Below, one piece after another: positions 38,201-48,683 of a stretch of 64,000 nt of DNA. Positions within the stretch are counted from its first letter, which is position 1, and each line of letters starts with the position of its first letter. Position numbers and translations under genes: made by a program. The DNA is from Musa acuminata AAA Group (lineage: Eukaryota; Streptophyta; Magnoliopsida; Zingiberales; Musaceae). The stretch covers positions 1,732,001 through 1,796,000 of the forward strand of contig NC_088338.1 of assembly GCF_036884655.1 (NCBI RefSeq). Reading direction: 5' to 3'. The notes beneath the pieces are model-generated. The model was not told where the DNA came from, searched no databases, and worked only from the letters and a program-made list of their open reading frames with translations.

Positions 38201-40364
38201 TTTGGACCAAAAGTTTAAACCTTGCTTGGAAGTACAAGATTATTTATCTTATGGCAGGTTTATCTTATCATTCAACCATATTTTTCCAACAAAAGATTCG
38301 ACAGTTGCTTCTATACGTTGTCTTCTTTATAGAAAAAATTCAGCTTTAGTAGCCTGCTTTAATAAATTGCAACACTTGTGGTTTTATCTAACTTATATGT
38401 TTCAGACATGTCATTTTCCATTGTAAATAAATATCATGTCAAATTTAATCATGCTTCAATGTCCAATAAGTTTAATTAAATATGTATGTGCATCATAGCT
38501 AATTGAGATTAGCATTTGGCAAAAGGCGATAAATGGATGCTGTACCTTCTTTTAATTTTCTTTTCTGTTCTGATTAGTTTCTATTGTTTTTACCAAATGT
38601 TTCAATTTTAGCTTAAACTGTATACCATGATAGGAGGTGCAAGTCACATAACCTTCTATTTTCCAGCTTCTATCTCCTCTTTGCTTTTATTTGTAATTTT
38701 TTTCTTTACTTGATACAGAATGATTTTCTTTAGGTCTAATCCATCCAGTTATGGGAAATGATCCATGCAGCTGACCCTAAATAAATGTGACAAGGCTTGT
38801 TGCCATTATTATTCTTGTACCTTGTTTAGACTCAAGTGTCAATACATATGGACACATCAGTCTGACTCAATAAGTGTGTGTACCCAGGTTTCCCATGTCA
38901 TGCATTGTCATTTTTATGGTGAAAATTTCTTTAATTTTGTAGCTTCAGACTGTACTCCTTCCCTTTCATTTGACTGGTGCACTCACGAAGACAAGTTTCG
39001 ATATTTTGGCTCTATGTCACATTCCAGCCATCCATCCTCACATAATGATTTTCATTCTTGCAAATATTTGATTAGAGATGCAGCTTGTAGTTACACACGA
39101 ATTGATGATTTTCAAGACAGCATTTGAACTTCTATTTTCATATTATGGTATGTTTGATACTGGTAGATTGTTATTTTTATGGGAGGTTTCCTTATTATTT
39201 AAAAAAAGGGAAATTCTTAGTTCAGTATAAAAGTAAATAACATGGGACGTTTTTGTCTTTTTAAGCTCAAGATAGGATGTCTGTGATTCCTACTTTCCGA
39301 TTCTCTCATTGTATTGTGGCACTTGATTAAAGCACCACATTTGTTAGGCATAAAATTATCTTTTGCACCCACTATTGCTTCTTATGAATCCTTTTTTCCT
39401 CTTAATGCTAATTTTTCAGCAACAGGTGCATGTTCATTAGTACCTTAATTGTTATTTTTATGGGAGGTTTCCTTATTATTTTAAAAAGGAAATTCTTAGT
39501 TCAATATAAAGGTAAATAACATGAGCCGTTTTTGTCTTTTTAAGCTCAAGATAGGATGTCTATGATTCCTACTTTCCGATTCTCTCATTGAATTGTAGCA
39601 CTTGATTAAAGCACCACATTTGTTAGGCGTAAAATTATCTTTTGCACCCACTATTGCTTCTTATGATTCCTTTTTTCCTCTTAATGCTAATTTTTGAGCT
39701 GTATACCACATGTTTTCTAGGACTAACAATTTTATTTAATAACTATAAACTGTTTTTAACTGCAAATTCGCTATGTAGAAATTTCCCCTAACGAGTCTTT
39801 TTGATGATTTGATATGTTTATTGGATTACTTGTACTGTAGCAGCAGATTCTGATTCGTGACATTTTTCCACAGATCAAAAGACATTTCAAGGATATAGGT
39901 GTTCCAGCAGATGTGAAGTACATCGATCCAACTTATATGATCCGGGCTTGCCGTGCTAATGCATCCGATGCAATTCTCTGCACTGTATTAGGCCAGAATG
40001 CTGTAAGAATCACTAATTTTTCTGCTCCTCGTAGAAACATATATTACAAATAAAATTTCAGTCAAATCTTATGGCAAGTCATTTAATGGCTGATTTGGAT
40101 ATCTTCATTGTTATCCATTGTCTCCAGCTTCTATCAATGGATATTTGAGGTACAGTGCTGATTTTCTCAACTGAACTGCAGTTGCTTTATGTTCAGGTAC
40201 ACGGTGCATTTGCTGGGTTCAGTGGCATTACAACCGGTATATGCAACACACATTATGTCTACTTCCCGATCACACAAGTAATTGAATCTACCAGGCACGT
40301 CGACTCAAACAGCAGGATGTGGCACCGATGCCTGACATCGACTGGCCAACCTGACTTCAATTAA
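29262..40364 (+). CDS. PFK5-like: ATP-dependent 6-phosphofructokinase, PFK4/5 group, probably plastidic
   Basis: This enzyme phosphorylates fructose 6-phosphate to fructose 1,6-bisphosphate with ATP, the committed step of glycolysis. Exons: 29262-29569, 29803-29884, 31140-31213, 32407-32518, 35572-35667, 35769-35870, 36000-36074, 36263-36403, 36559-36675, 36746-36850, 37281-37361, 39874-40002 and 40197-40364. They give 529 aa, usual for plant PFKs. Visible motifs are GGLCPGLN (180-187), GGDGTH (269-274), PKTIDNDI (297-304), MGRSSGF and CVAEGAG. Gly in GGDG with Lys in PKTIDND is the plant ATP-PFK combination, unlike the PPi-dependent enzyme. The C-terminus [15 protein letters not shown] is strongly conserved. 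The first ~55 residues precede the conserved DFSDPDWK start and could be a transit peptide. Exon 2 appears to end at a non-GT donor (AAG/GCATTT). Introns 4 and 11 are large and contain repeats. Confidence 0.92.
34008..34125. repeat. Short tandem duplication in PFK intron 4
   Basis: GAGCATGAACC recurs at 34025 and 34077, followed in both copies by ATGCA(A/G)ACCATC and a TTTTTGGGCA segment. The period is about 52 bp. The surrounding sequence (about 33900-34720) differs in base composition from the rest of the intron and ends in CT-rich sequence, which suggests a decayed insertion. No transposon ends are visible. Confidence 0.5.
39167..39697. repeat. ~250-bp tandem duplication in PFK intron 11 with exon-derived filler
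   Basis: Copy 1 (39167 to about 39414) and copy 2 (39448 to about 39697) both begin ATTGTTATTTTTATGGGAGG and both run through a TTCCTCTTAATGCTAATTTT end, differing at only a few positions. Between them lie 33 bases (39415-39447) identical to 37351-37383, the end of exon 11 plus the first 22 bases of the intron. A copy of the exon 11 donor (CAG/GTGCATG) therefore sits deep inside the intron. Confidence 0.9.
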
Positions 40365-41687
40365 AACTATACGGGTGACACCGAAAGACAATAAGGATGC
40401 AATTAGAATTATCTCAACCTTGCCTGCTGTCAAATTTTGTGACTTCAATGCGTGCCACAACTATATCCCAACTTGATTTGGGGAACCATAACCTCTGTTA
40501 GATGGTGTTGGTCTCTTGTTTCATTACGTCAAAGGGAAGTTATCATTGACCCTGCAGTTATCCTGTTTATGGTCTCGGATGTGATCTAATGAAGGCAAAT
40601 GATGCATGATGCAGAGACATGCTAATCCGTTTTTCTGAGAGTATATTTACGTAAAACTAATTGTGTATATACCACGGGACTGGTGGCAGAGGCTGCGGAA
40701 GCTCCTTGTATCTTCAAGAATTCTCTTATTTTGCTGGAAGCTCGTCTACCGTCGCCTCCCTGCTATCAAGAGGCTTACGAATATTAGTGATGGGAGTTGC
40801 ATGTTATTTCGGTGAGGAAGGTCCTGACTCTGTGAATCGTATCTTTTCTCAATGCAATTTTTTTTCAAAAATTGTTTGGAAGCCGTGTGCTGATAAGTTT
40901 GGATTTTCTTTTCAGTTTTTTGATATTTGATACTTTGGAAATTTGCTAGGTGAGGGGGATTGATTCCTCCTCAAATGCTCTCTTCCCATGGGGGGTGTTA
41001 TTACAACCAGCTTGTGGTCAATTCGGAAAGCAAGGAGTGAGGGGGTTTTCCTCATCCTTTTGTTGTTTTCTATAAATTGCTTGCTTATGTGACGAATCCC
41101 CTCAGGTTAAAGTTATCTAAATATCCTGAAAGCTCAGTTGAAACATATCCCAAAATAATTAAGATGGGTGAAGCCAAAAGGACTAAACTTAACACACATG
41201 ATTTTTGGTAAGAATCGAAGGAGAAAGGCATCCGTTTCCTTCTTTGTTCGAGTGTTGGATTGTGTATTGTTGCTGGATGCTCTCATGCATCGTCGTCGTC
41301 CTGCACTCGACTGTGAGGCGAAGGTGTTTTTGGATGGACTAAGAATCGGCATTTAAGAAGAAATATCCAAAATTCTCATTGGGATCGATGTAAAACTTGT
41401 GGTTGATATTTATTTATCCTTCATTGCCCTTTCGGAAAATCTATTTACAATGCAGTATAACATAATTTTTAAATAGAAATAAAAATTATTATATATTTGA
41501 TTTGTTTCCTCAAATCCCTTTTTTATAATATATATATATACATTAGTCATCGATTGGGCATTAGATAAAAAAGCAAAGTGCCTATTGTTGAAGTAAATGA
41601 TTTAAATTCTTTTATGACGATTATTCTATGCCAAATCAAATAAATTACAATTATTTTTTTTCTGAAAATGAATTGACCGGATTTGAC
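40365..41687. other. 3' flank of PFK, no gene seen
   Basis: The first several hundred bases are likely the 3' UTR. Beyond it I see AT-rich sequence and a short TA run near 41528-41540, and no supported gene. Confidence 0.5.
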
Positions 41688-41933
41688 GGGAAACACTTTG
41701 GATTGCATCCTCACAACGGTTAAGGTGACGCAGAGAACACGCATCACTCCTCAACTGAAAAGATGATTTGGCTCCGATGTATAAGAGAGCACTCCCAATG
41801 ATACTATGCTTAGGTTCATGTAGAAGTGAAGAGGTTAGCTCAAACTGATGAAGGATGTGAGGGAGTGATGGGAAACACTTCGATTCTAACCTCCCAACGG
41901 TTAAGCTGACGAAGAGAACGTATCACTCGACGA

Positions 41934-43548
41934 CGGGTTAATTACATTCTTTATAATTAGATGTATATTTTAACAAGTTACACGTCTTTATAGTTTTAAA
42001 AGTGAAACATCTAGGTTCATTTACTCGAATATCGTCGATTTTACCAACATAAACATGAAAACAAAGGACAAAAAAAAGTAATTTTAACGTTTTAGTTGGT
42101 GGTGACGGACGACGTCGGTGGTGATAGACGATGGTACTATTGGGGACCGCAGGTGATTATTGTGCATGAGAAGAGCAACAACGAGAAATGAGGGCCGCCC
42201 TGCATCTTTGTCAACTTTGACGTATATGCCGAGCGGCATCTGCATCAATGTCGTTCATGCGTTGGCAACTACATCTACATCGACGCCGATGTAGTTGATG
42301 AGCAGCCCTTTCACTGCTTTACAATTGCGTTAGCATCAACATAGTTGCTGAGCGGAGATAGGGTCACTCGGCATCTGCATTAGCAGTCCTTTTATCGCTC
42401 GGTAATTACGTCAGTGTTGACATAGTTGCCGAGCGGTGAAAGGGTTGCTCGACATATGCATTAGTACCGACATAGATGACAAGTGACAACTACATGTGCA
42501 TCGATGCCGAGCAGCATATGCATCAACGCTGTTCATGCGTCGACAACCGCATCTACGTTGATGTCAACGCAGTTGTCGAGTGGCCTTTTTGCCGCTCTAC
42601 ATCTATGTTGGTGTCGACATAGTTGTCGAGCGACGAAGGGCCGCCAATGCAGATGCCAAGCGGCCCTTTCACCACTCGATAACAATATTGATGCCGACGT
42701 AGATGCAGAGTAATGAAATGATCGTTCGACAACTACATCGGCATCAGCGCAATTACAATTGCCAACACATAAACAACATTAATATATATGTCGCTTAACA
42801 TTTTGTGTCGGCATCAACGCAAATGCAATTGTTGCTCGACATTTGCATTGACACTGATGTAGATGATGAGTGGCCCTTTCATCGCTTGACAATTGCTTCG
42901 ATGCCGATTAACACATTTGTCGAACATCAAAAGGGTCATCGATGCAGATGCCAAGCAACCCTTTCGTTGCTTGGCCGACGCAAATGCAGTTGTCGTTCGA
43001 CATTTGCATCGACACTGATGCAAATAATGAGCGGCTCTTTCGCCGCTTGGCAATTGCTTCGACGCCGATTGACACAAATGTCGAACATCGAAAGGGTCAT
43101 CGATGCAGATGCCAACGACCCTTTCATTGCTTGGCCGATGCAAATGCAGTTGTCGCTCGACATTTGCGTCGACACTGATACAAATGATGAGCGACCCTTT
43201 CACCGCTTTGCAATTGCTTTGACGTCGATTAACACAATTGTCGAACGTCAAAAGAGCTCCGCATCTACGTCGACATTGTTGAAGAGTGACTCTCACCTCT
43301 CGTCATTGCTCTCCTTATCCACAATAACCACATGTGACCCCAACAACACCATCATTCACCACGACCGATTGAAATATTAAAATTATCTTTTTTTATTTTT
43401 ATTTTCATTGATAAAACCTATAATATTATGATGAGTATATCTAGATATTTAACTTTTTATAATTATAGAGATAATAATATAATTTTTTAAATATAAAAAT
43501 TGAAATACTTAAGATAATTGACTATAATAAATAATCTGTAATTACCCG
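41934..43548. mobile_element. Non-autonomous fold-back element A with long terminal inverted repeats
   Basis: The left end reads CGGGTTAATTACA and the right end, reverse-complemented, reads CGGGTAATTACAG. Similarity between the inverted ends, though degraded in the AT-rich outer part, returns strongly inside: the left GATGGT...TTGGGG...GGTGATTATTGTG...GAGCAA.ACGAGA block (about 42130-42192) matches the complement of about 43285-43370. Arms are about 250 bp. The interior is GC-richer and made of short repeats, with no transposase. I see no clear target-site duplication. Superfamily is undetermined: Mutator-like or another long-TIR DNA element is possible. Confidence 0.65.
42800..43290. repeat. 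~161-bp satellite-like tandem repeat inside fold-back element A
   Basis: Just over three units are visible. TGTCGAACATCAAAAGGGTC-type sequence occurs at 42918, 43079 and 43239, and CTCGACATTTGC-type sequence at about 42836, 42996 and 43156. The period of 160-161 bp is not a multiple of three, so the long frames on both strands read successive units in different frames. They are by-products of low stop-codon density, not proteins. More diverged relatives of the unit fill 42225-42800. Confidence 0.75.
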
Positions 43549-43911
43549 CTCTGAAAGATTTAGCTACGTGATATAAGAGAGCTCTCCCAATCCTACCTTA
43601 AATTCAACATGCTTAGGGTGAAAACGTTAGCCCGAACTCATGAACTCCATGACCAGCAAACACTTTTACAATGGGGCTTACAGTTTTGGAGCATACAAAA
43701 ATTACACACTCACCATTCTTAAACAGAAGCGTTCAGTTGCTACTCTCATTTTCTATATCCAACTGATGGCAGAATTCTGTGAACGAAAAATGGTGATAGA
43801 ATATTAACAGCACCCGCTCTACTCATCAAGGTCGATAATGCAGCATTTGTGGCTTCTCATTAAAATTATGCTACATGATGTTATTCTTCTTTTATATCTT
43901 GGTCAATCAAC

Positions 43912-46900
43912 TCAAGTTGTTGCATTATTTTCAGAAGCCACAATCCCCATTAGGACACTTCCTCTATAATTTGTTACTCCAGAGTCGCATTTCGATGAAC
44001 CGTCGAAAGTTTCTTGCTGATAAGAAGCTAGCTCAGACTCCTTGCTTGTGCCTCCAAATTCAGTTTCAACAGTATCATTACCCCAGAGAACAAACTGTGG
44101 AGTTCCTTTCAGATTGTCAGAAGCAATCCTTGCATCTCTGAAGGGCTGCAGGCATTTCTCTTTTGCAAATTGAATGCATGCGTCTTTTGCAGCTGCAAGA
44201 CATGAAGCCATTTCTCGTTCCTCACATTGCTCTCGCTCAGCATAATCCATGGCAGTTATTCCAAACAGAAATTTCCACCATGGGGGTTTACACTTGTTTG
44301 ATGCAGAGATTGAGCATCCAACGCGTGCTCCAGCCTACTAAAAAGAGCCCATCATATAAAGAGAATAAGTGAAAAATTATAAAAAGTATCTTCACAAAAA
44401 TTAGGTTAATGATAAGCTTGCACAAAGAAATATTCTTTCAAGAAATAACAAATATATGAGTTGCATAAATAATAGGCCATATGCTAATACTTCAGATAAT
44501 TAGCGATCTAACAACTAGACACTAGGCAATTAATTGAGGTAGCTGGGATATCTTGTAGCAATCAATAAAACTTGAAATTTGTAGTAAGCAGAAATATTTT
44601 TTTGATAAAAGAAAAGAATTGTCATTTCAAGGGAGAGAATGCTCTAAGTTCAGAAGAATTTAGAGATTTGATCAGACAACCATCAGATGAGCAGAAAAGA
44701 GAAAATAGGATTTTTTTTTTTTGCACATATTCCACCTCAAACAATTGTATTTGCATACAAGACACTCAAAAGTTCATATTTGTTCACACATACTTGAACA
44801 ATAACCCAACCGGTCTGTGACTTGTACCTCTTTGTGAAAATGTGCCAAAAAAGGGAAAAAGAATACTTAAACCTAGTATATTCACCAATATATAGTAATA
44901 ACATATTTTAGAGAAAATATTGGTGTTTTTTTATTGTGGAGCAACTGTCAATCCGGGCTACAAAAACTCTGCAACCTAGAGCTGGTTTGTGCTCTTTAAT
45001 ATATGCAGCTGTTGTAACTTACTGCCTGGCAATCCTCCAACCAGCCAGCTCGGCCAGCGGCAAAGACCAAGTTATTATGAGACTAGTTTTAGTAAAATTA
45101 AACTAAGAAAAGCCTCCACCATTCAGGGGATCTAACAAAATTAGCATGAAGCTCGAATTTTCATCTCTGTTTCATCTGCTGGAATTTTGTTGTTCCACTT
45201 CCAAAAAAGACATCAGATAGCCAAAGTAAAAAAGATCATTCGGTTAGCAAAATCTGCAGCTTATTCTATCAGAAGAGAAAAGGAAAAGGCTAAGAGAGTA
45301 AAAGCAACTTGACAAGTTTGAAGAGAAAATAGAAAAGTTTCACGACAGAAGAACTTACTTACCATCAAAACCACATGTATAAGATCAAATTTTCTTTTGT
45401 GTAAGCCTTGGGTTCACACATTGTACCTCTTCATTTTTTAAGTCAAAATCCTCATTCCTCTTATCTTTCCTGTAGATTTTGGATCACAAGGTTTTGAAGG
45501 TTGCCAATATCTAACAGTGGTGTGGCTTCTTATGACTTCTCATTTATATTATCAAGTGACTTATGATTCTGATTTCTGATTAATGTCTGATCCTAATTTT
45601 CTTTATAAAAATAATGATTGGGCATTCAAAGTTCACAAGAATGTTATTTGGCACTTCGAATTACAGACACAATTTTGTCACCCATGTGGTCTGCTTTCAA
45701 CAATTGTTAATACCGATGGTAACTTGACAAGTTCATTACCGATGGTCTACTTGAATGTAACCTAACAGAGAATAAAGTTACGACTATCAAATGTTGGAGC
45801 AAGTCTATTTAGAACAAGAAAACATTTGATACTACTAAATTTTCCTTCTATCATGATCGAGTTGAACATGGACAACTGCAGTGGGCAACATACTTCAACA
45901 AGAGCAAAGATAGGATTTGGAAACACTATACCACTAAAAGTTATTGACAAATGCATTATAATTTTGAGCTATTGATATATGCATCAGACTTCACATATGA
46001 TAATAGATCAACCAAGCTAATTACAGATTACCCCATGTACTTGGACCTTATTAGCATTACAGTTCCTATACTTAAAAATTTTATATTATAATCCCTATAG
46101 TTCTGATAGTGAAACAAATAACCTCATTTGCCCTAGCATCATCAGCTGCATTGACGGAAAACATAACACATGAAACCATGTGCTGGATTGATGCGAAAGT
46201 GATGGGCATAAAGATAATTTCAACATCCCTTTTGTTTCCAATGACGAGCAGCTTGGTGAGTGTGTTGTCGGTCGAGGAGCTGGATGGGGTTAGACGACCT
46301 CCGTGGAGGAGGTGACGACAAAGGCAAAGGCTCCCATGAAGAGGGGGAGGCCCAGAGCCATCATGGTGAGGAACCTTTACGAGGTCGACGGTGAGGAACA
46401 CAACGGCTCTAGGCCTCCACCTCTTTATGGGAGCCTCCACCAATTGAACGCGATTCGTTTAAAGGCTCAGTGTCACCGTCGCCCAGAGGCCGACGATGAG
46501 GAACACAACGATAGTGAGAGGTGAGTGATGGTTTCTCACGCAAGTTGGACCGATTCAATGAGGAACTAGTCCGATTGATTGAGCCCAAGTCTGACTTAAT
46601 TTTGAGTCAGTTCACACAAAACCAAAAGGAAGGAAGAAAGGAGATGATACCTGATTCCCTTTCCGTTATCCCCCTCTCAAGCTATCGTTCCCTCACCCTC
46701 TTTCTACTCCTCACTCTCCCCAGTCCTCCGGGGTAGGCGACAAGCAACAATGGTGTGTCACGAGTGGTGATGTGGGTCACGGTGAGGACCGCGGCATGAA
46801 ACACTCCCACATGTTGCGGTGCGCTGTGTGAACGTGACCATGCGTTAGCACGTGATAGTTTCTCACGCGAGTTCAAATGTATAGGGTTGAGGCTCCCATG

Positions 46901-48032
46901 AAGAGGGGAGGCCCAGAGCCGTTGCATTCCTCATCGTGACCTTTGAACACCGCTACATTGGTAACTAAGCGACGATGGCACTGAGCATCCCGACAATGGT
47001 CACTCTCGCTACACCAAATGGCAAGGCAAATGGCCCTCCCCCTCTTCATGGGAACCTTCGCCTTCGTTAGCCTCATCATCACCTACCATCTCCGACCGTC
47101 CAACCTTATCCAGCTCCACAACATAACTGACGGCACACTCACCAAACGGCTCATCGTTGGAAACAAAAAAATATATTAAAATTATCTTTTTGCTCATCAT
47201 TTTCATACCGATCTAGCACGTTGTATCACATGTTGTATTTTCCGTTAATGCAGCTAATGTTATTAGGACAAATGAGAGTATTTACTTTATTTTTAAAACT
47301 ATAAGGATTCCAATATAAATTTTTAAAGCACAGAGACCGTGATGCTAATAAGATCCAAGTGCAAGGGTAATATGTAATTAGCCCTAGTTAAACCTAATCA
47401 TCATGCATTTAAAAAAACAGCAGTTCATCATCATTTAAAAGCTCTTTTTCTTCTGTTACTTTCCTCCGCCAGGTAAAACTATAAAACATTTTTCTCCTAA
47501 TTACACGAATCTACCTACCTTTCTGGTCACAATAATACAACTCCGGACGATTCTGTTTGCGAAAAGACCTCGCATATAAAATGACGAGAGCCATGAGGAA
47601 AACACTCGGATAAATCAAGAAGAAAAACGCTGTATCAAAAACCATGAACGAATGTTGCTACGAGAGAAGAAAAAATTCACTATTTTGGGCAGATCGAGAC
47701 CCTACGCTTTCACGAATCAACCAAAGCTCGCGATGTTTAGATTGGTGAAAAGAACAGAAATGGTAGAAAGAGAGAGAATGAAGAAGAGAAGCAGGAGGGG
47801 AAACCTCGCACTGGTCGATGATCATGGATTCGGTGGCCCTGTAAGCGGATCTCCATGCGGCGGAGTCTCTGAAGGCGAGGACGAAGGGGCCAGCAGCGGG
47901 ATCGTCGGCGGGGCCGGCAGGCACGGGACCTCTGAGGAGCGGGCGCGCCGAATCGAAGGGGACGACGGTGGCAGACGCCGAGAACTCCTCCATGTCGCCC
48001 CGCAGGACCGCCGCCACTTCCTCGTCCTCCAT
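43912..48032 (-). CDS. Plant protein of unknown function (two exons, 216 aa)
   Basis: I do not recognise a named family. Exons (minus strand): 48032-47805 and 44334-43912, joined in phase 0 across a 3.5-kb intron. The start follows an AAACCCTA leader element. An in-frame ATG 57 nt upstream (48089) is the alternative. The N-terminal half has an acidic start (MEDEEVAAVLRGDMEE) and an FVLAFRDSAAWRSAYRATES segment. Exon 2 begins AGARVGCSIS and contains KCKPPWWKFLF, then an amphipathic stretch with Cys at 113, 121, 129 and 137, exactly every eight residues. The last ~70 residues are low-complexity and acidic. I see no signal peptide, and only the short aromatic segment near 93-103 is hydrophobic. 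Support comes from sensible splice sites, GC-rich coding bias in exon 1 and the absence of stops across 141 codons in exon 2. The intron carries fold-back element B. Confidence 0.72.
46016..47382. mobile_element. Non-autonomous fold-back element B with ~340-bp terminal inverted repeats
   Basis: The left end is GCTAATTACAGATTACC and the right end is the complement of GCTAATTACATATTACC. Similarity continues through blocks such as CTTGGA.CTTATTAGCAT, AAATTT.TATT..AATCC.TATAGTT, CATTTG.CCTA...AGCTGCATT.ACGGAAAA, TTTGTTTCCAA.GA.GAGC and TCCCATGAAGAGGGGGAGG. The arms are 46016-46350 and 47034-47382, with a loop of about 680 bp. The loop repeats the GGCTCCCATGAAGAGG...GAGGCCCAGAGCC motif (46328 and 46889) and a partly inverted form near 46410. 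No transposase is encoded. The ends resemble those of element A (TAATTACA). No clear target-site duplication is visible. Confidence 0.8.
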
Positions 48033-48683
48033 TAGGGTTTGTGCAGAAGCACCCCAGCGATGGAGTGTCAATAACAGCTCGCGCGTCATTTATAGAGGGA
48101 TCCGTGTACGTCGCATGAACATGCGACGGGCATTTTGGGCAAAATAACAAATATGTCATCAGCTTGCAATCATAATCTTATATTTCGTAACATATGGCAT
48201 TTTGGGCAAAATAACGACACATCATTTATTAACATATAACTTCATAACATAATATAATAATAGAGGTAGCATAAAAAGATAAACTCTCCTACAAAATAAT
48301 TTGGAATACATATACACATGGGTAGGTCATATCTCCTATAATAGATAATCATAGTATATTCATAAACTCTCATATCACACATCATCACATTTATTTATGT
48401 GCATTCTCATATCACTATATATTAATACATTAAACATATTGTATCGTTATATTTATGAACTCGAATTGCATCTTTGCCGCTTAACCTTAACCAAAACAAA
48501 AGAAAAAAACATTGCAATCATAGATTTATCTTTAACATTATGAAATCATACTCGTCAATTAGCAGCAGCAGCAGAATTTTTCAAAGGGATGTTCCAAAGA
48601 TATCGACTATTTAGATATCATTATCGTGTCTAGTGTTTACAATTCTGAGAACATTTATTTGTTATTCTTCTAACAATGACTTT
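48033..48683. other. Intergenic region between two minus-strand genes
   Basis: The right-hand part should be the 3' UTR of the receptor-like kinase and the left-hand part the leader and promoter of the unknown-function gene. It is AT-rich and no other feature is seen. Confidence 0.5.

Larger units (their letters stand above)
41688..43660. repeat. Two copies of a ~182-bp tandem repeat, the second split by a fold-back element
   Basis: Copy 1 starts GGGAAACACTTTGGATT at 41688 and copy 2 GGGAAACACTTCGATTC at 41870. Copy 2 continues to about 41933 and stops. Sequence matching the rest of copy 1 (TATAAGAGAGCACTCCCAAT, then GCTTAGG, then a GTTAGCTC-like block) resumes at about 43549, with TATAAGAGAGCTCTCCCAAT. 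The intervening 41934-43548 is the inserted element. Confidence 0.75.

Noticed and set aside
42805..43380. Long open frames on both strands (191 aa on +, 160 aa on -) in fold-back element A
   Set aside because: They lie on a 160-161-bp repeat whose period is not divisible by three. Successive units are read in different frames, and both strands are open equally, which indicates low stop density rather than a gene.
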